Source: Pedobacter rhodius (GTDB taxonomy: Bacteria > Bacteroidota > Bacteroidia > Sphingobacteriales > Sphingobacteriaceae). Taken from it: a stretch of 64,000 bases of DNA. Numbering within the stretch: position 1 is the stretch's first letter; every line of letters begins with the position of its first letter. The notes below the pieces were generated by a model. That model was not told the origin of the DNA. It ran no database searches and saw only the letters and a program-made list of their open reading frames with translations. The DNA lies in contig NZ_JAPWGL010000003.1 in assembly GCF_027213645.1 (NCBI RefSeq), forward strand, positions 124,001 to 188,000, in the 5' to 3' direction. Of this stretch, positions 52,539 through 61,740 are shown in pieces. Made by a program: the position numbers and the translations under genes.

Positions 52539-53420
52539 TTAGCTTCCCTTGGCGCTTCTTGTCATCTGTTCCAGCATATCCCACATTTCATTAGGAATTG
52601 CTTCCAAACCGTTCATTTGCCCGGCGCCCTGCAACCACTCGCCACCATCAATCGTTACAACTTCTCCGTTGATGTAACCGGAAAAATCACTGACTAAAAA
52701 TGCAGCCAGATTCGCCAGTTCCTGGTGTTCGCCAACTCTTTTCAATGGTACACGATTTTTAAAATCGAATTTCTTGGCTAAATCACCCGGCAGTAATCTT
52801 TCCCAGGCACCTTTGGTTGGAAATGGTCCTGGCGCAATTGCATTTGTACGGATACCATATTTACCCCACTCAACGGCCAGAGAGCGTGTTAAAGCCAAAA
52901 CCCCTCCTTTAGCACAGGCTGAAGGCACCACATAAGCCGAACCTGTAAAAGCATAGGTGGTTACGATATTTAAAACTGTTGCCGTTTGTTTTTCTTTTAT
53001 CCAGTGTTTACCAAAGGTAAGTGTACAATTCACCGTACCCTTTAAAACAATATCGATAATGGACGAAAAAGCATTTGCCGATAAACGTTCTGTTGGGGAA
53101 ATAAAGTTCCCGGCAGCGTTATTTAAAAGCACATCAACTTGGCCGAATCTTTCGATTGTTTTTGCAAGTACGTTTTCAACCTGTTCTATCTCCCGAACAT
53201 CGCAGGCAACAGCCAAAACCTTACCTCCAGTCTTTTCTTCCATTTCATCGGCAGTTTTCTGTAGAACATCTTGTTTACGGCTGGTGATAACGAGGTTAGC
53301 GCCCAGCTTTAAAAAGTAAATTCCCATTGCTTTTCCTAAGCCGGTTCCACCGCCGGTAATTACAATGGTTTTGCCCTCTAGGGCTCCGTCTCTAAGCATG
53401 GGCTGATTGAATGCAAACAT
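52539..53420 (-). CDS. SDR oxidoreductase, 2,4-dienoyl-CoA reductase-like
   Basis: 293 residues. TGGGTGLGKAMG is the NADP(H) loop, LLNNAAGNFISPTERLSANAF and FKNRVPLKRVG are typical of 2,4-dienoyl-CoA reductases. In place of YxxxK the site reads SACAKGGV: the Tyr is replaced by Ser, as known for this subfamily. Reduces the dienoyl-CoA formed in oxidation of unsaturated fatty acids; a cofactor preference is inferred. 138 bases after the enoyl-CoA hydratase gene, on the same strand. Confidence 0.88.
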   Translation of the reverse strand: MFAFNQPMLRDGALEGKTIVITGGGTGLGKAMGIYFLKLGANLVITSRKQDVLQKTADEMEEKTGGKVLAVACDVREIEQVENVLAKTIERFGQVDVLLNNAAGNFISPTERLSANAFSSIIDIVLKGTVNCTLTFGKHWIKEKQTATVLNIVTTYAFTGSAYVVPSACAKGGVLALTRSLAVEWGKYGIRTNAIAPGPFPTKGAWERLLPGDLAKKFDFKNRVPLKRVGEHQELANLAAFLVSDFSGYINGEVVTIDGGEWLQGAGQMNGLEAIPNEMWDMLEQMTRSAKGS

Positions 53421-53558
53421 AATATCTGGTTGTTTATAGGTTGGTTAGCTGTTGGGATTGGTTAATTGTAGGAGTCAAATCCGTGGCCTGCGAGGACACA
53501 GACCATGGAATAAATACAATTCCTTTAACAGGCTCGGGATGACAGGCCGAGCATTGAA

Positions 53559-54320
53559 TTATTTTCGCTGAAGGTTTTCTAAAATGGTTTTTAATATATG
53601 CCTTGTGGCCGGCGACCACCATTGCTCGAGCATTTTTTCTAAGGTAGCGGATTGATCTGCCGACACCGCAGCAATTAATTCCTGACGAATATTCAGTTTA
53701 CTCTGCGACCAGGTATTGCTTTCCAGTTCCATAAACTTTTTAATTTTTCTTTCTGCTGCAGTTAAAAGACTTTCGCCTTTGACCATTTCATCAATCAAAC
53801 CAACTTTCAGCGCTTCTTCCGGGTTGTATAATTTCCCTGTAAGTAAACTGCGAGCTGCTTCAGCCTTGCCTATCCAAAAAGAATATAATTGAAATATACT
53901 GTTTGGCACAATAATACCAACCGGAACTTCATTTAGTCCGATTATGTATTGACCTTCAGACATTACACGATAATCGCAGGCTAAAGCCATCACGCAACCA
54001 CCCGCCGGGCTGTGACCGCTAATTGCCGCGACTACAGGTTTTTTGAACGAAACCAGGTTAGCTGTAAAGGCTAAGAATAACTGCCAGAACGACCTGACTT
54101 CTTCTTCGTTATAATTATAAAGTTCTACTAAATCTAAACCTGCTGAAAAAAATGGTGCTGTACCTGTTAAAACCACACCACCAATATTATTATCAGCAGT
54201 TATATTTTTTAACATATCATCTAGTTCGGTAATCAACTCGCGGTTTAATGCGTTTGATTTCCCCCTGTTTAAGGTTATTGTTGCCAGGCGGTCTTTTACA
54301 CTTACTTTAATCGTATTCAT
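53559..54320 (-). CDS. Enoyl-CoA hydratase/isomerase family
   Basis: Crotonase-fold protein, 253 residues. The oxyanion hole appears as ALNRELITELDDM... and SAGLDLVELYN (SAGxD), then AAISGHSPAGGCVMALACDYRVM. In true hydratases two Glu residues follow; here the sequence SEGQYIIGLNEVPVGIIVP keeps the second-Glu position (NEVP) but the first position is not evident, so delta3-delta2 isomerase activity is also possible. Pairs well with the dienoyl-CoA reductase in beta-oxidation of unsaturated fats. Confidence 0.85.
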   Translation of the reverse strand: MNTIKVSVKDRLATITLNRGKSNALNRELITELDDMLKNITADNNIGGVVLTGTAPFFSAGLDLVELYNYNEEEVRSFWQLFLAFTANLVSFKKPVVAAISGHSPAGGCVMALACDYRVMSEGQYIIGLNEVPVGIIVPNSIFQLYSFWIGKAEAARSLLTGKLYNPEEALKVGLIDEMVKGESLLTAAERKIKKFMELESNTWSQSKLNIRQELIAAVSADQSATLEKMLEQWWSPATRHILKTILENLQRK

Positions 54321-54362
54321 GTTAAATAGTATCTAGATTTGAGTATGAAAGTAGCATGTAAT

Positions 54363-54402
54363 GAGTATTGAGTATCAAGTATCGAGTATCGAGTATCGAG
54401 AT
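54363..54402. repeat. Heptamer tandem array in leader
   Basis: Five copies of a 7-base unit (GAGTATT, GAGTATC, AAGTATC, GAGTATC, GAGTATC) plus a part-copy. It lies just below a -7 box TATTTTTG (minus strand, 54413-54406) for the enoyl-CoA hydratase gene, so it would be inside its leader. Confidence 0.7.
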
Positions 54403-54455
54403 AAACAAAAATAATAATTATGCATGCATACTAATTCAAATTTATTTATTTTTTC

Positions 54456-57146
54456 TTATTTAACATCATAAGTGTAAACTTTCCTTGCCAAATGCCCTTC
54501 GGCATCAATTCCTTCAATTACGATTCGATACGTTCCGGCTTCATCAGCATTGTAAAAATCAAATTTTGCTTTACCATCCTCGCCTGCAACAACTTGCGGA
54601 TTCCAATATATCGTACTTCTATAATCTGCTTTACTCGTTGTTGTTTGTGAATCGTATTTAGGCGAATAAAATTCTCTTGATGCAGAGAAACCTTTTTGGT
54701 TGATAACCACTACACCCGGAGCATAATTATTATAAGAAACATCACTTCCACCGCGTTTGGTTGTTATAACTAAGACGCCACCTGCCCCCTGGCTTCCATA
54801 TATTGCTGTATTGCCAATTGATCTTAAAACTTCTATCGTTTCTATGTCATTTGCATTTAAATTATCTAAAAATTCCGGTTCAACCTGCATACCATCAACG
54901 ATAACATTCATAGGCGTATTCTGGCTTCGGGTAGAGTAAGGTATCCCGCCCCTGAATATTACAAAGGGCAGGCGGCCATTTAAACATTGGGAAAGCTGAA
55001 CACAATTAGATAAATCTTTTGCCGTAAGCACAAAATCAGCATTTCCGGCACCATTCAGATTTGATGAATTTTTTGCAATGTTCCTTTTTTCAGTAACAAC
55101 CACCTCATCCAGCTTAATTGTTCTTTCCAAAAGCCCGAGCCGGGTCATTTCATTAAAATAATTATCACTTTCTTTAATGTATTTCATTAACGTATTGTTA
55201 ACGTTTACCTCTATATCAGCACTGTTTTTATTTTTCGTTACAATCTGATAAGGAACAGCATCTATATTAATTTCAACAAACTTTCTATCGGCTTTTGTTC
55301 TTGCCTGAACCACAAATTTTGTACTGTCATTAAATACAAGGTTATCGAAATTAAATTTCCCTTCAGCATTTGTTACCGTATCCATTACAAAAAAACCACC
55401 TTTGGTAGACATTAGCATTACCTTACCATTCGGCACCGGTTTCCCTCCTTTTGTAACTGTGCCGCTAATTGATGTAGATTGTTCGGCTTTATAGGTAATT
55501 ACCGGTCCGGCACCGCCAATAACATTTTTCCATAAAAATCTTCTCCAACCCTGGGTTAACATTAAGTCATCAAGTTCCCGGATGGTTTTTAAATCGTTGT
55601 TAAGAAAATAATGATTAGGCTTTTCAACATGTCCTGCTAAATCGGATGTTAACCATAAGTTAGCAAAAATATTGCTTTCATTATCTTCGTCGGGTATTAC
55701 TTTAGTCGCATTTGTTACCGAAACAGAGAAACTGCCAATTACAGGCTTGTCGTTATTTAATGCGTCAAAGGTAAAACCCGATTTTCCCTTTTTCGAACCT
55801 GAGGCGCCTGAAGAATTTAGTTTTACGTCTATAACATCGATTTTATTTTTATTAAAAATCAGCCGTTCGGCTATAGGTTGATTTGTAGAAGAGAACAAAG
55901 TAAACTGTACAATTCCGGATGGCAATTTATTTTTAGGAATTGTTGCAACTAATACTTGTTTATCAACTTTGGCTTTCGATACATAGTAAACGTTACCACC
56001 CTGTTGTGCAACAATTTTTAATTCATCGCTATTGGTTAAGCTGGCACTTGCCATAATTTTAATAACAACTTTGCCCGTATCTAAATTATTAACGGATAAG
56101 GCATATCCGCTTTTTTGTGCCTGCGGAAGTTTGAAATCCTTAACAGAACCGTCCTTAAATTTAATTTTAGCTGTATAGGTTTTTCCTGGCTGTGCGTTCA
56201 ACGTAAAATTGCCCATGCCCAGGTACGGGGTTGCTATATCTAAAATTTCTGCACCACTCTCATCAACAATTTTACCTGCTATATTCTCCCCGTTTCCAGT
56301 ACCATTCAAGGCTTTAATCGCAATTTTTTGAGGCAATTCTTCTACCAATGTTCCACCCTCAGGCAGGAACTGAACATCCACATCATTACTGGTCGAAGTA
56401 ACCGGAATTGACTTTACAATTTTTTGTTTGTTATCGAGTGTTATGGTTGCAACGATTTTTCCTTTTTTGTTTAAAAACGACTGATTATTCGTAAAGCTAA
56501 TAACGGCATCGCCCTTTAAATCTGTTTTGGTTTTTCCTTTTGCTACCGTTCTAAAATCTAATTGGGCCTCGTAACTAACTTCATTTTCTTTATAAGCTAC
56601 GCCATTTTTATCTTCGAAATGAATGGTTGCAGTTACTTTTTCTGCATTATTTTCTTTGCTGAATTTATAATCGGTAAAAGTGAAAACCTTATTGGCCCAG
56701 CTGTTGCCAATTTTTATTGTCTTATCAAAAAAAAAGTCGGTGCCGAAGTTTCGCATGTAATTCGTATATGCCCTGATCCGATAATTTCCTTCACTTAAAG
56801 AATCCGTAAGTTTAAAATCGCCCCAGGTTATACCACCCATTAATGGTAATTTTACCAATTTTTTTAGCGAGTCTTTTTCATTAATTAATTCTACATAAAG
56901 TATTTTACTGATGCTGGAAGGTGCCTGTGTTTTGCTGTTTAAAACATAAGCCTTAAACCAGATGTCATCACCGATAGCATAGTAAGGCTTATCTAAATGC
57001 AGGTATACTTTCTCCTGTTGAAATTTAGTGGTATACTCATCGAGTTTTTTAATAATCTGAGAAAAAGGATCGTCATCAATCCTAAAAGCTGCGAAACCTA
57101 CAAGCACAGCCAGAAAGCTCAGCGCAAGCGAAATTTTGATTTTCAT
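54456..57146 (-). CDS. MG2-type protein with TonB plug domain
   Basis: 896 residues from ATG 57146 (MKIKISLALSFLAVLVGF... signal peptide); a longer frame from 57194 adds an unlikely prefix. Layout: N-terminal macroglobulin MG2-like repeats (YLHLDKPYYAIGDDIWFKAYV), more beta domains, a carboxypeptidase-regulatory-like domain (SISGTVTKGGKPVPNGKV, about 557-630), a TonB-dependent receptor plug (about 690-795, NANDIETIEVLRSIG and IYGSQGAGGVLVITTKRG), and a C-terminal macroglobulin-like segment. The outer-membrane barrel expected after a plug is absent. Likely a periplasmic or surface protein whose plug domain binds a partner barrel. Known in Bacteroidota; role unclear. Confidence 0.87.
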   Translation of the reverse strand: MKIKISLALSFLAVLVGFAAFRIDDDPFSQIIKKLDEYTTKFQQEKVYLHLDKPYYAIGDDIWFKAYVLNSKTQAPSSISKILYVELINEKDSLKKLVKLPLMGGITWGDFKLTDSLSEGNYRIRAYTNYMRNFGTDFFFDKTIKIGNSWANKVFTFTDYKFSKENNAEKVTATIHFEDKNGVAYKENEVSYEAQLDFRTVAKGKTKTDLKGDAVISFTNNQSFLNKKGKIVATITLDNKQKIVKSIPVTSTSNDVDVQFLPEGGTLVEELPQKIAIKALNGTGNGENIAGKIVDESGAEILDIATPYLGMGNFTLNAQPGKTYTAKIKFKDGSVKDFKLPQAQKSGYALSVNNLDTGKVVIKIMASASLTNSDELKIVAQQGGNVYYVSKAKVDKQVLVATIPKNKLPSGIVQFTLFSSTNQPIAERLIFNKNKIDVIDVKLNSSGASGSKKGKSGFTFDALNNDKPVIGSFSVSVTNATKVIPDEDNESNIFANLWLTSDLAGHVEKPNHYFLNNDLKTIRELDDLMLTQGWRRFLWKNVIGGAGPVITYKAEQSTSISGTVTKGGKPVPNGKVMLMSTKGGFFVMDTVTNAEGKFNFDNLVFNDSTKFVVQARTKADRKFVEINIDAVPYQIVTKNKNSADIEVNVNNTLMKYIKESDNYFNEMTRLGLLERTIKLDEVVVTEKRNIAKNSSNLNGAGNADFVLTAKDLSNCVQLSQCLNGRLPFVIFRGGIPYSTRSQNTPMNVIVDGMQVEPEFLDNLNANDIETIEVLRSIGNTAIYGSQGAGGVLVITTKRGGSDVSYNNYAPGVVVINQKGFSASREFYSPKYDSQTTTSKADYRSTIYWNPQVVAGEDGKAKFDFYNADEAGTYRIVIEGIDAEGHLARKVYTYDVK

Positions 57147-57225
57147 TAATGTGTTGGTAAATAAATATGCCTCAAGGTACGAAACCCGAGGCATATTTTA
57201 ATGAAGATCAAATGAATTATTTATA

Positions 57226-57762
57226 TTAGAAAGTATTCTTCCACATCATACTTTCTACCGGCTTTGTTGTTTTATTATTGTATTTAGCACTGCCTTTTGT
57301 GTTGTACATGGTTTCGATATTACCCTCCACCACAAAATAAATTAATTGACCGATAGGCATACCGGCATAAATTTTTACAGGTTGTGCCACCGAAATTTCC
57401 AATGTCCAGGTATTACAAAAACCTACATCACCTTTTCCTGCCGTGGCGTGTATGTCGATACCTAAACGGCCTGTACTGCTTTTACCTTCCAGAAATGGAA
57501 CATGCCCGTGTGTTTCCGTGTATTCTAACGTTACCCCTAAATATAAGGTGCCGGGCTGAAGTATATATCCATCTTTAGGAATTTCAAAATGCTCTATCTC
57601 ATTGTGCTTCTTCGCATCCAATACACGGTTTTTATATGTTGCCAGGTATTTCCCCAGGTGTACGTCGTATGAATTTGTACCCAGGCAGCTCCCGTCAAAA
57701 GGTTCTATTATAATTGTTCCCTTATCAATTTCCTCCAAAATCCTTTTATCTGATAATATCAT
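57226..57762 (-). CDS. dcd: dCTP deaminase
   Basis: Turns dCTP into dUTP for thymidylate synthesis. 178 residues. MILSDKRILEEIDKGTIII, PFDGSCLGTNSYDVHLG, FLEGKSSTGRLGIDIHATAG and TWTLEISVAQPVKIYAG, with the catalytic Glu in TLEI (about 121), are as in the family. The final YNNKTTKPVESMMWKNTF is a Bacteroidota-like tail. Thirty bases separate the stop from the start region of the plug protein; divergent from the transferase gene. Confidence 0.93.
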   Translation of the reverse strand: MILSDKRILEEIDKGTIIIEPFDGSCLGTNSYDVHLGKYLATYKNRVLDAKKHNEIEHFEIPKDGYILQPGTLYLGVTLEYTETHGHVPFLEGKSSTGRLGIDIHATAGKGDVGFCNTWTLEISVAQPVKIYAGMPIGQLIYFVVEGNIETMYNTKGSAKYNNKTTKPVESMMWKNTF

Positions 57763-57771
57763 TATTATGCG

Positions 57772-57811
57772 TATTTTTGGTCTAAATTATCATTTATTTA
57801 AGATAATTTTG
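57772..57811 (+). promoter_or_regulatory. Two -7 boxes for phosphopantetheinyl transferase
   Basis: TATTTTTG (57772-57779) and TAATTTTG (57804-57811) both match TAnnTTTG. The second is nearer the ATG at 57834 (22 bases). Neither has a TTG at normal spacing. Confidence 0.4.
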
Positions 57812-57833
57812 CATGCTAATCTCAATTTTATAA

Positions 57834-58484
57834 ATGCCCGTAGTTTATAATAAAAATATTGATGAGCGTTCGGTTCTGGCGATTTGGAAAATTGAAGAAA
57901 CGGAGGCTGAGCTCCTTGCCGGCTTACAACTCAGGCAGCATGAGTGGGATATTATTACCTCATTTAACAATGGCAAAAGACTGCTTCATTGGCTAAGCAC
58001 GCGACTTTTATTAAGAACCCTACTCAACACTGCTGAATATATCGACTGCCAGTTTGACGAAGATGGGAAACCATACCTGACCAATTTCGATTATAAAATT
58101 TCGTTAAGCCATTCTTACGATTATGCAGCAGTTATGATTAGTAAGGATTATGCCGTAGGTGTTGATATTGAGCTGATAAAACATAAAATTAAGAGCATTA
58201 AACATAAGTTTTTAAATGATGTTGAACTTGCTCAAAAGCAAATTGGCGATAATACGGACGGATTATATGTTTGCTGGTGTGCAAAGGAAGCCATATATAA
58301 ATGGCATGGAAAAAAAGGCCTTGAATTTAAGCAGCATATTCACATTAAACCTTTTAAATTAAAAAATGAAGGCGACTTAAATGCACTTGTAGAATTGCCG
58401 TCAGGTACCCGGGAGTTAACTGTGCATTATTTCAAAACGAAGGATGGTTATATGTTGGGCTATGTAAAAGCGCCAATCCGCTAA
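57834..58484 (+). CDS. 4'-phosphopantetheinyl transferase
   Basis: Attaches the phosphopantetheine arm of CoA to acyl or peptidyl carrier proteins. 216 residues of the Sfp/HetI-like class. KISLSHSYDYAAVMIS, GVDIE (magnesium-binding, about 116-120) and CWCAKEAIYKWHGKKG (WxxKE motif, about 151-161) are all visible. Holo-ACP synthesis for fatty acids or another carrier protein is likely; no polyketide or peptide synthase is nearby. Upstream of lipB by 43 bases. Confidence 0.93.
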   Translation: MPVVYNKNIDERSVLAIWKIEETEAELLAGLQLRQHEWDIITSFNNGKRLLHWLSTRLLLRTLLNTAEYIDCQFDEDGKPYLTNFDYKISLSHSYDYAAVMISKDYAVGVDIELIKHKIKSIKHKFLNDVELAQKQIGDNTDGLYVCWCAKEAIYKWHGKKGLEFKQHIHIKPFKLKNEGDLNALVELPSGTRELTVHYFKTKDGYMLGYVKAPIR

Positions 58485-58527
58485 TCCCATATAATAACCG
58501 ATTGAAAATAGTATAAAGCATATTACC

Positions 58528-59265
58528 ATGCAAAACAATATAAACGAAGAATTGGAAAAGTCTTCTTCAGCAGGTATCCCTACTCAATTTATTGACTGGG
58601 GTTTAACTGATTATCAGGAGGCCTGGGATAAGCAGGAAGATTTACTAAATAAAACTGTTGCCATTAAAACGGAAAACAGAATTAACGGAACGCAGCTACC
58701 TACACCAAATTACCTTATTTTTAATGAGCATCCGCATGTTTATACACTTGGAAAAAGCGGGCATCCCGAAAATTTACTACTGGATGAACAAGGCCTTAAG
58801 GCTAAACAGGCCACGTATTATAAAATAAACAGAGGTGGCGACATCACTTACCATGGTCCGGGACAAATTGTAGGCTACCCGATTTTAGATTTGGATAACT
58901 TTTTCACGGATATTCATCTTTACCTACGTACTTTGGAAGAAGCTGTAATGCTTACCTTAAAAGATTATGGAATAGCATCCGGTCGTTACCCGGGTTATAC
59001 AGGCGTATGGCTGGATGCAGATAATGAAAAAGCAAGAAAAATCTGTGCCATGGGCGTTCGTTGCAGCCGTTGGGTAACCATGCATGGTTTTGCCTTTAAT
59101 GTAAATGTAGATTTAGATTATTTTAAAAACATTGTGCCCTGCGGCATTGATGATAAGGCCGTAACTTCTTTAGAAAATGAATTGGGTTATCAACCGGATA
59201 TTAATAAAGTGAAAGAAAAGCTTAAAAACCATATTGCTACCTTGTTCAGAATGAAATTGGTTTAA
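58528..59265 (+). CDS. lipB: Octanoyltransferase LipB
   Basis: Moves octanoate from ACP to lipoyl domains, the first step of lipoate synthesis. 245 residues. YTLGKSGHPENLLL, RGGDITYHGPGQIVGYPIL (the family RGG.TYHGPGQ), KICAMGVRCSRWVTMHGFA (Lys) and VPCGIDDKAVTS (catalytic Cys, VPCGI) are intact. The LipB family is normal in length. LipA is not in the window. The -33 box of the next gene lies in its last codons. Confidence 0.96.
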   Translation: MQNNINEELEKSSSAGIPTQFIDWGLTDYQEAWDKQEDLLNKTVAIKTENRINGTQLPTPNYLIFNEHPHVYTLGKSGHPENLLLDEQGLKAKQATYYKINRGGDITYHGPGQIVGYPILDLDNFFTDIHLYLRTLEEAVMLTLKDYGIASGRYPGYTGVWLDADNEKARKICAMGVRCSRWVTMHGFAFNVNVDLDYFKNIVPCGIDDKAVTSLENELGYQPDINKVKEKLKNHIATLFRMKLV

Positions 59266-59286
59266 AATCTGAGCATAATATTTTTG
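59257..59286 (+). promoter_or_regulatory. Promoter of SGNH lipoprotein gene
   Basis: TTG (59257-59259), 19-base spacer, TATTTTTG (59279-59286). Full consensus match. Predicted leader only about seven bases before ATG 59300. Confidence 0.7.
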
Positions 59287-59299
59287 CGTAAATTGAGCT

Positions 59300-60025
59300 A
59301 TGAAACTTTTGCCGGTCATCATTTTATTTTCTTTGTTATCTTCGGGCTGCACTAAAGAAAATAGCATGCCTGTTACTGATAATACTGTTAATCCATTTAT
59401 TACGACAAATACATCTGGTAATTTCACTTATTTAGCCTTAGGCGATTCTTATACCATCGGCCAGTCGGTTACACAGGCAGAATCTTTTCCCTATCAATTG
59501 CAGGCTTTAATGAAAAAGAATGGGCGTAATGTAGAAGACCCGAAAATTATTGCGGTAACCGGATGGACAACAGACGAACTTCAGAATGCAATTACACAGG
59601 CAAAAATTACCCAAAAGTTTGATTTTGTAACCTTGCTGATTGGTGTGAACAATCAATACAGAGGCTACCCGATAGAGACCTATAAAAAAGAATTTTCAGA
59701 ATTATTACAAACCGCAATTGGTTTTTCCGGCGGAAGAAAAGCAAGGGTTTTTGTAATTTCTATCCCGGATTGGGGTGTAACGCCGTTTGCAAAAAATTAT
59801 TCCAAATCACCTCAGGTTATTGCTTCGGAAATTGATGCTTACAATACCGCAGCTGAACAAATTACAACAGCAGCAGGGGTAAGTTTTACGAACATTACAC
59901 CAAATTCCAGAGTTGCGGCAAACGATGTTTCATTAATAGCAAGTGATGGCCTGCATCCGAGTGGAAAAATGTATGCCGACTGGGTTAATGCGCTGGGCCC
60001 CAAAATTATGGATGTTGTAAGATAA
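59300..60025 (+). CDS. SGNH hydrolase lipoprotein
   Basis: 241 residues. Lipoprotein signal with lipobox SSGC (MKLLPVIILFSLLSSGC), then an SGNH/GDSL esterase domain: block I LALGDSYTIGQ (nucleophile Ser), block II VTGWTT, block III LIGVNNQYRG (Asn), and block V SDGLHPSGKMYADW (Asp and His). Likely a periplasmic or outer-membrane esterase acting on lipids or acetylated sugars; substrate not readable. Confidence 0.92.
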   Translation: MKLLPVIILFSLLSSGCTKENSMPVTDNTVNPFITTNTSGNFTYLALGDSYTIGQSVTQAESFPYQLQALMKKNGRNVEDPKIIAVTGWTTDELQNAITQAKITQKFDFVTLLIGVNNQYRGYPIETYKKEFSELLQTAIGFSGGRKARVFVISIPDWGVTPFAKNYSKSPQVIASEIDAYNTAAEQITTAAGVSFTNITPNSRVAANDVSLIASDGLHPSGKMYADWVNALGPKIMDVVR

Positions 60026-60109
60026 TTTGATTTCCAGTTTATTTCTTTTTTAAACAAAAAGTTATAATTTTAGTTTAACTATCTAATCTTAAATTAAAAT
60101 TAAATTACT

Positions 60110-60451
60110 ATGGAAGAACAACCTCAAGGTCAAGCACCATTTGGTCAACAACCATTTGGCCAGTCGCCATTTGGAAACAACCCGACGCCTATACCGAAGA
60201 ACTGGCTGGTGGAATCAATTCTTGTAACCCTGTTCTGCTGTTTACCTTTTGGCATTGCCGGAATCGTTAATGCCGCAAATGTAAACTCGAAATATGCATC
60301 CGGAGACTATTTAGGTGCTCAGGCCGCATCTGCTGCAGCTGGTAAATGGACCAAAATAGGCTTCTTTTGTGGAATTGGAGTTATGGTTATTTATGTTATT
60401 TTCTTTGTCGTTTTAGGCATGGGTGGCGCAATGATGGGCAATTACAGATAA
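60110..60451 (+). CDS. CD225/dispanin-type membrane protein
   Basis: 113 residues, two helices. The N-terminus has tandem PFGQ units from a 15-base repeat (60139-60180), then PKNWLVESILVTLFCCLPFGIAGIVNAANVNSKYASGD, the CD225 pattern with a Cys-rich first helix and intracellular loop. Often beside DUF2752 proteins in Bacteroidota, as here. Function unknown. Its TAA overlaps the next ATG (TAATG). Confidence 0.87.
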   Translation: MEEQPQGQAPFGQQPFGQSPFGNNPTPIPKNWLVESILVTLFCCLPFGIAGIVNAANVNSKYASGDYLGAQAASAAAGKWTKIGFFCGIGVMVIYVIFFVVLGMGGAMMGNYR

Positions 60452-60846
60452 TGAATACAAAGTACATCTTGGGCTTTGTTATAGTGATAACATTAGGTGT
60501 TGTTTACTATAATTTCAATCCTGAGATGTACTTCTTTTTTCCGGAATGTCCGTTTCACAAATTTCTAGATCTTGATTGTCCTGGTTGCGGCTCGCAGAGA
60601 GCAATTCATGCAATTTTAAACGGACAGATAATGGCGGCTCTCGATTATAATTTATTACTGGTAATGAGTATTCCTTTACTTCTTATCCATTTATTCTTTC
60701 GAATATATGCTCATTTGAGCAAAAAGGATGTGATTCTTAATTTTTGGTATAACCCTGTTGTACCTAAAATCATCCTGATAATAGTTATTGTTTTTTGGAT
60801 AATAAGAAATATTCCTGCTTATCCATTTACGTATCTTGCAGCCTAA
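60451..60846 (+). CDS. DUF2752 membrane protein
   Basis: 131 residues from ATG 60451, overlapping the CD225 stop by one base. A longer frame from 60346 lies in the CD225 gene and is rejected. Three helices with the family hallmark CPFHKFLDLDCPGCGSQRAIHA. Role unknown. Confidence 0.9.
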   Translation: MNTKYILGFVIVITLGVVYYNFNPEMYFFFPECPFHKFLDLDCPGCGSQRAIHAILNGQIMAALDYNLLLVMSIPLLLIHLFFRIYAHLSKKDVILNFWYNPVVPKIILIIVIVFWIIRNIPAYPFTYLAA

Positions 60847-61590
60847 CTAAACATGCATATTAGCTGTTAAATGTCTGTAATCTTTCATTACTGTTTCTAA
60901 AAACTGTAATTCATTCATACCTTCAGGGGTAGCTGCTCCAATATGTTTTTTTGTTTTATCTGCCATTGCATAAATTAACTGTGCATTTCCGGTTTGATAA
61001 AACCCTGTTAGCACCTCATATATTAATTCTGCTTCACGGTCGCTTAAATGCAAGACTTCTTTAAATACAGGTTCATAATCATCAGGTAAGGTAAAAGCAA
61101 ATGCTACATTATCAATCTTAGTTCTCGGAACGGTTTTAATAAGAATTGTTTTCGCGAGCATATCACCAACCCGCTGATGGTTTTTAGATACAGCCACACA
61201 AATCAGCGCAACCACTCCCCAGCCAAGAAAAAACCCGAAATCTATAATCCTGAAAATCCATCGCATTAAATATTGCCCAAAGGTAGGTTGTCCGCCATCA
61301 AGACTAATTACCTTTATTTTCATAATTTTTTTTCCGAAAGTCTGTCCATCCATAAATATTTCGCAAGCCAGATCGTAAAACATAAAAATGACTAAAAATA
61401 TGATCAGAAGAACTACGATTAAAGTTTCAGAACGACTAATCGAGGCAACGATCATCAAGATTGCAGCGATAATATACAGGATTAGAAATCCCGCCAAATC
61501 AATTAATCTTGCAGCGATTCGTTCGCCTAAGCCTGCAACTTCATAATCGATATCAACATTTTGAGCTGTGCTAATTCTGATGGTTTCCAT
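60847..61590 (-). CDS. RDD family membrane protein
   Basis: 247 residues. The RDD domain is seen in ERIAARLIDLAGFLILY (Arg...Asp) and the two later helices, and the C-terminal part, about 150-247, is soluble. Members are linked to ion or solute transport, but this is unproven. It begins just four bases after a TATGTTTG -7 box, so it may be leaderless. Paired divergently with the SpoIIM gene as in other bacteria. Confidence 0.9.
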   Translation of the reverse strand: METIRISTAQNVDIDYEVAGLGERIAARLIDLAGFLILYIIAAILMIVASISRSETLIVVLLIIFLVIFMFYDLACEIFMDGQTFGKKIMKIKVISLDGGQPTFGQYLMRWIFRIIDFGFFLGWGVVALICVAVSKNHQRVGDMLAKTILIKTVPRTKIDNVAFAFTLPDDYEPVFKEVLHLSDREAELIYEVLTGFYQTGNAQLIYAMADKTKKHIGAATPEGMNELQFLETVMKDYRHLTANMHV

Positions 61591-61594
61591 ATTT

Positions 61595-61602
61595 CAAACA
61601 TA
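61595..61602 (-). promoter_or_regulatory. -7 box for RDD gene
   Basis: Minus-strand TATGTTTG, four bases before the ATG at 61590. A -33 TTG is not evident. Confidence 0.4.
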
Positions 61603-61740
61603 ATTTTTTTTAGTCATAAAGAAGTTATCAGCCACTTAAAAAAATTATTCCCTAAGCCTGATTTAAATTTCTATATTTTGAATGCTATTTTTTGTATCCA
61701 TAAAAAATTAAACTATTTTAACCAAAGATTTGTGCAATCA

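Noticed and set aside
54363-54402. Heptamer array as a CRISPR
   Set aside because: Units of seven bases in direct contact, without spacers or cas genes.
61561-61740. Extension of the SpoIIM-like gene
   Set aside because: Would cross the RDD promoter and its start codon; MREALF at 61741 is the family-like start.
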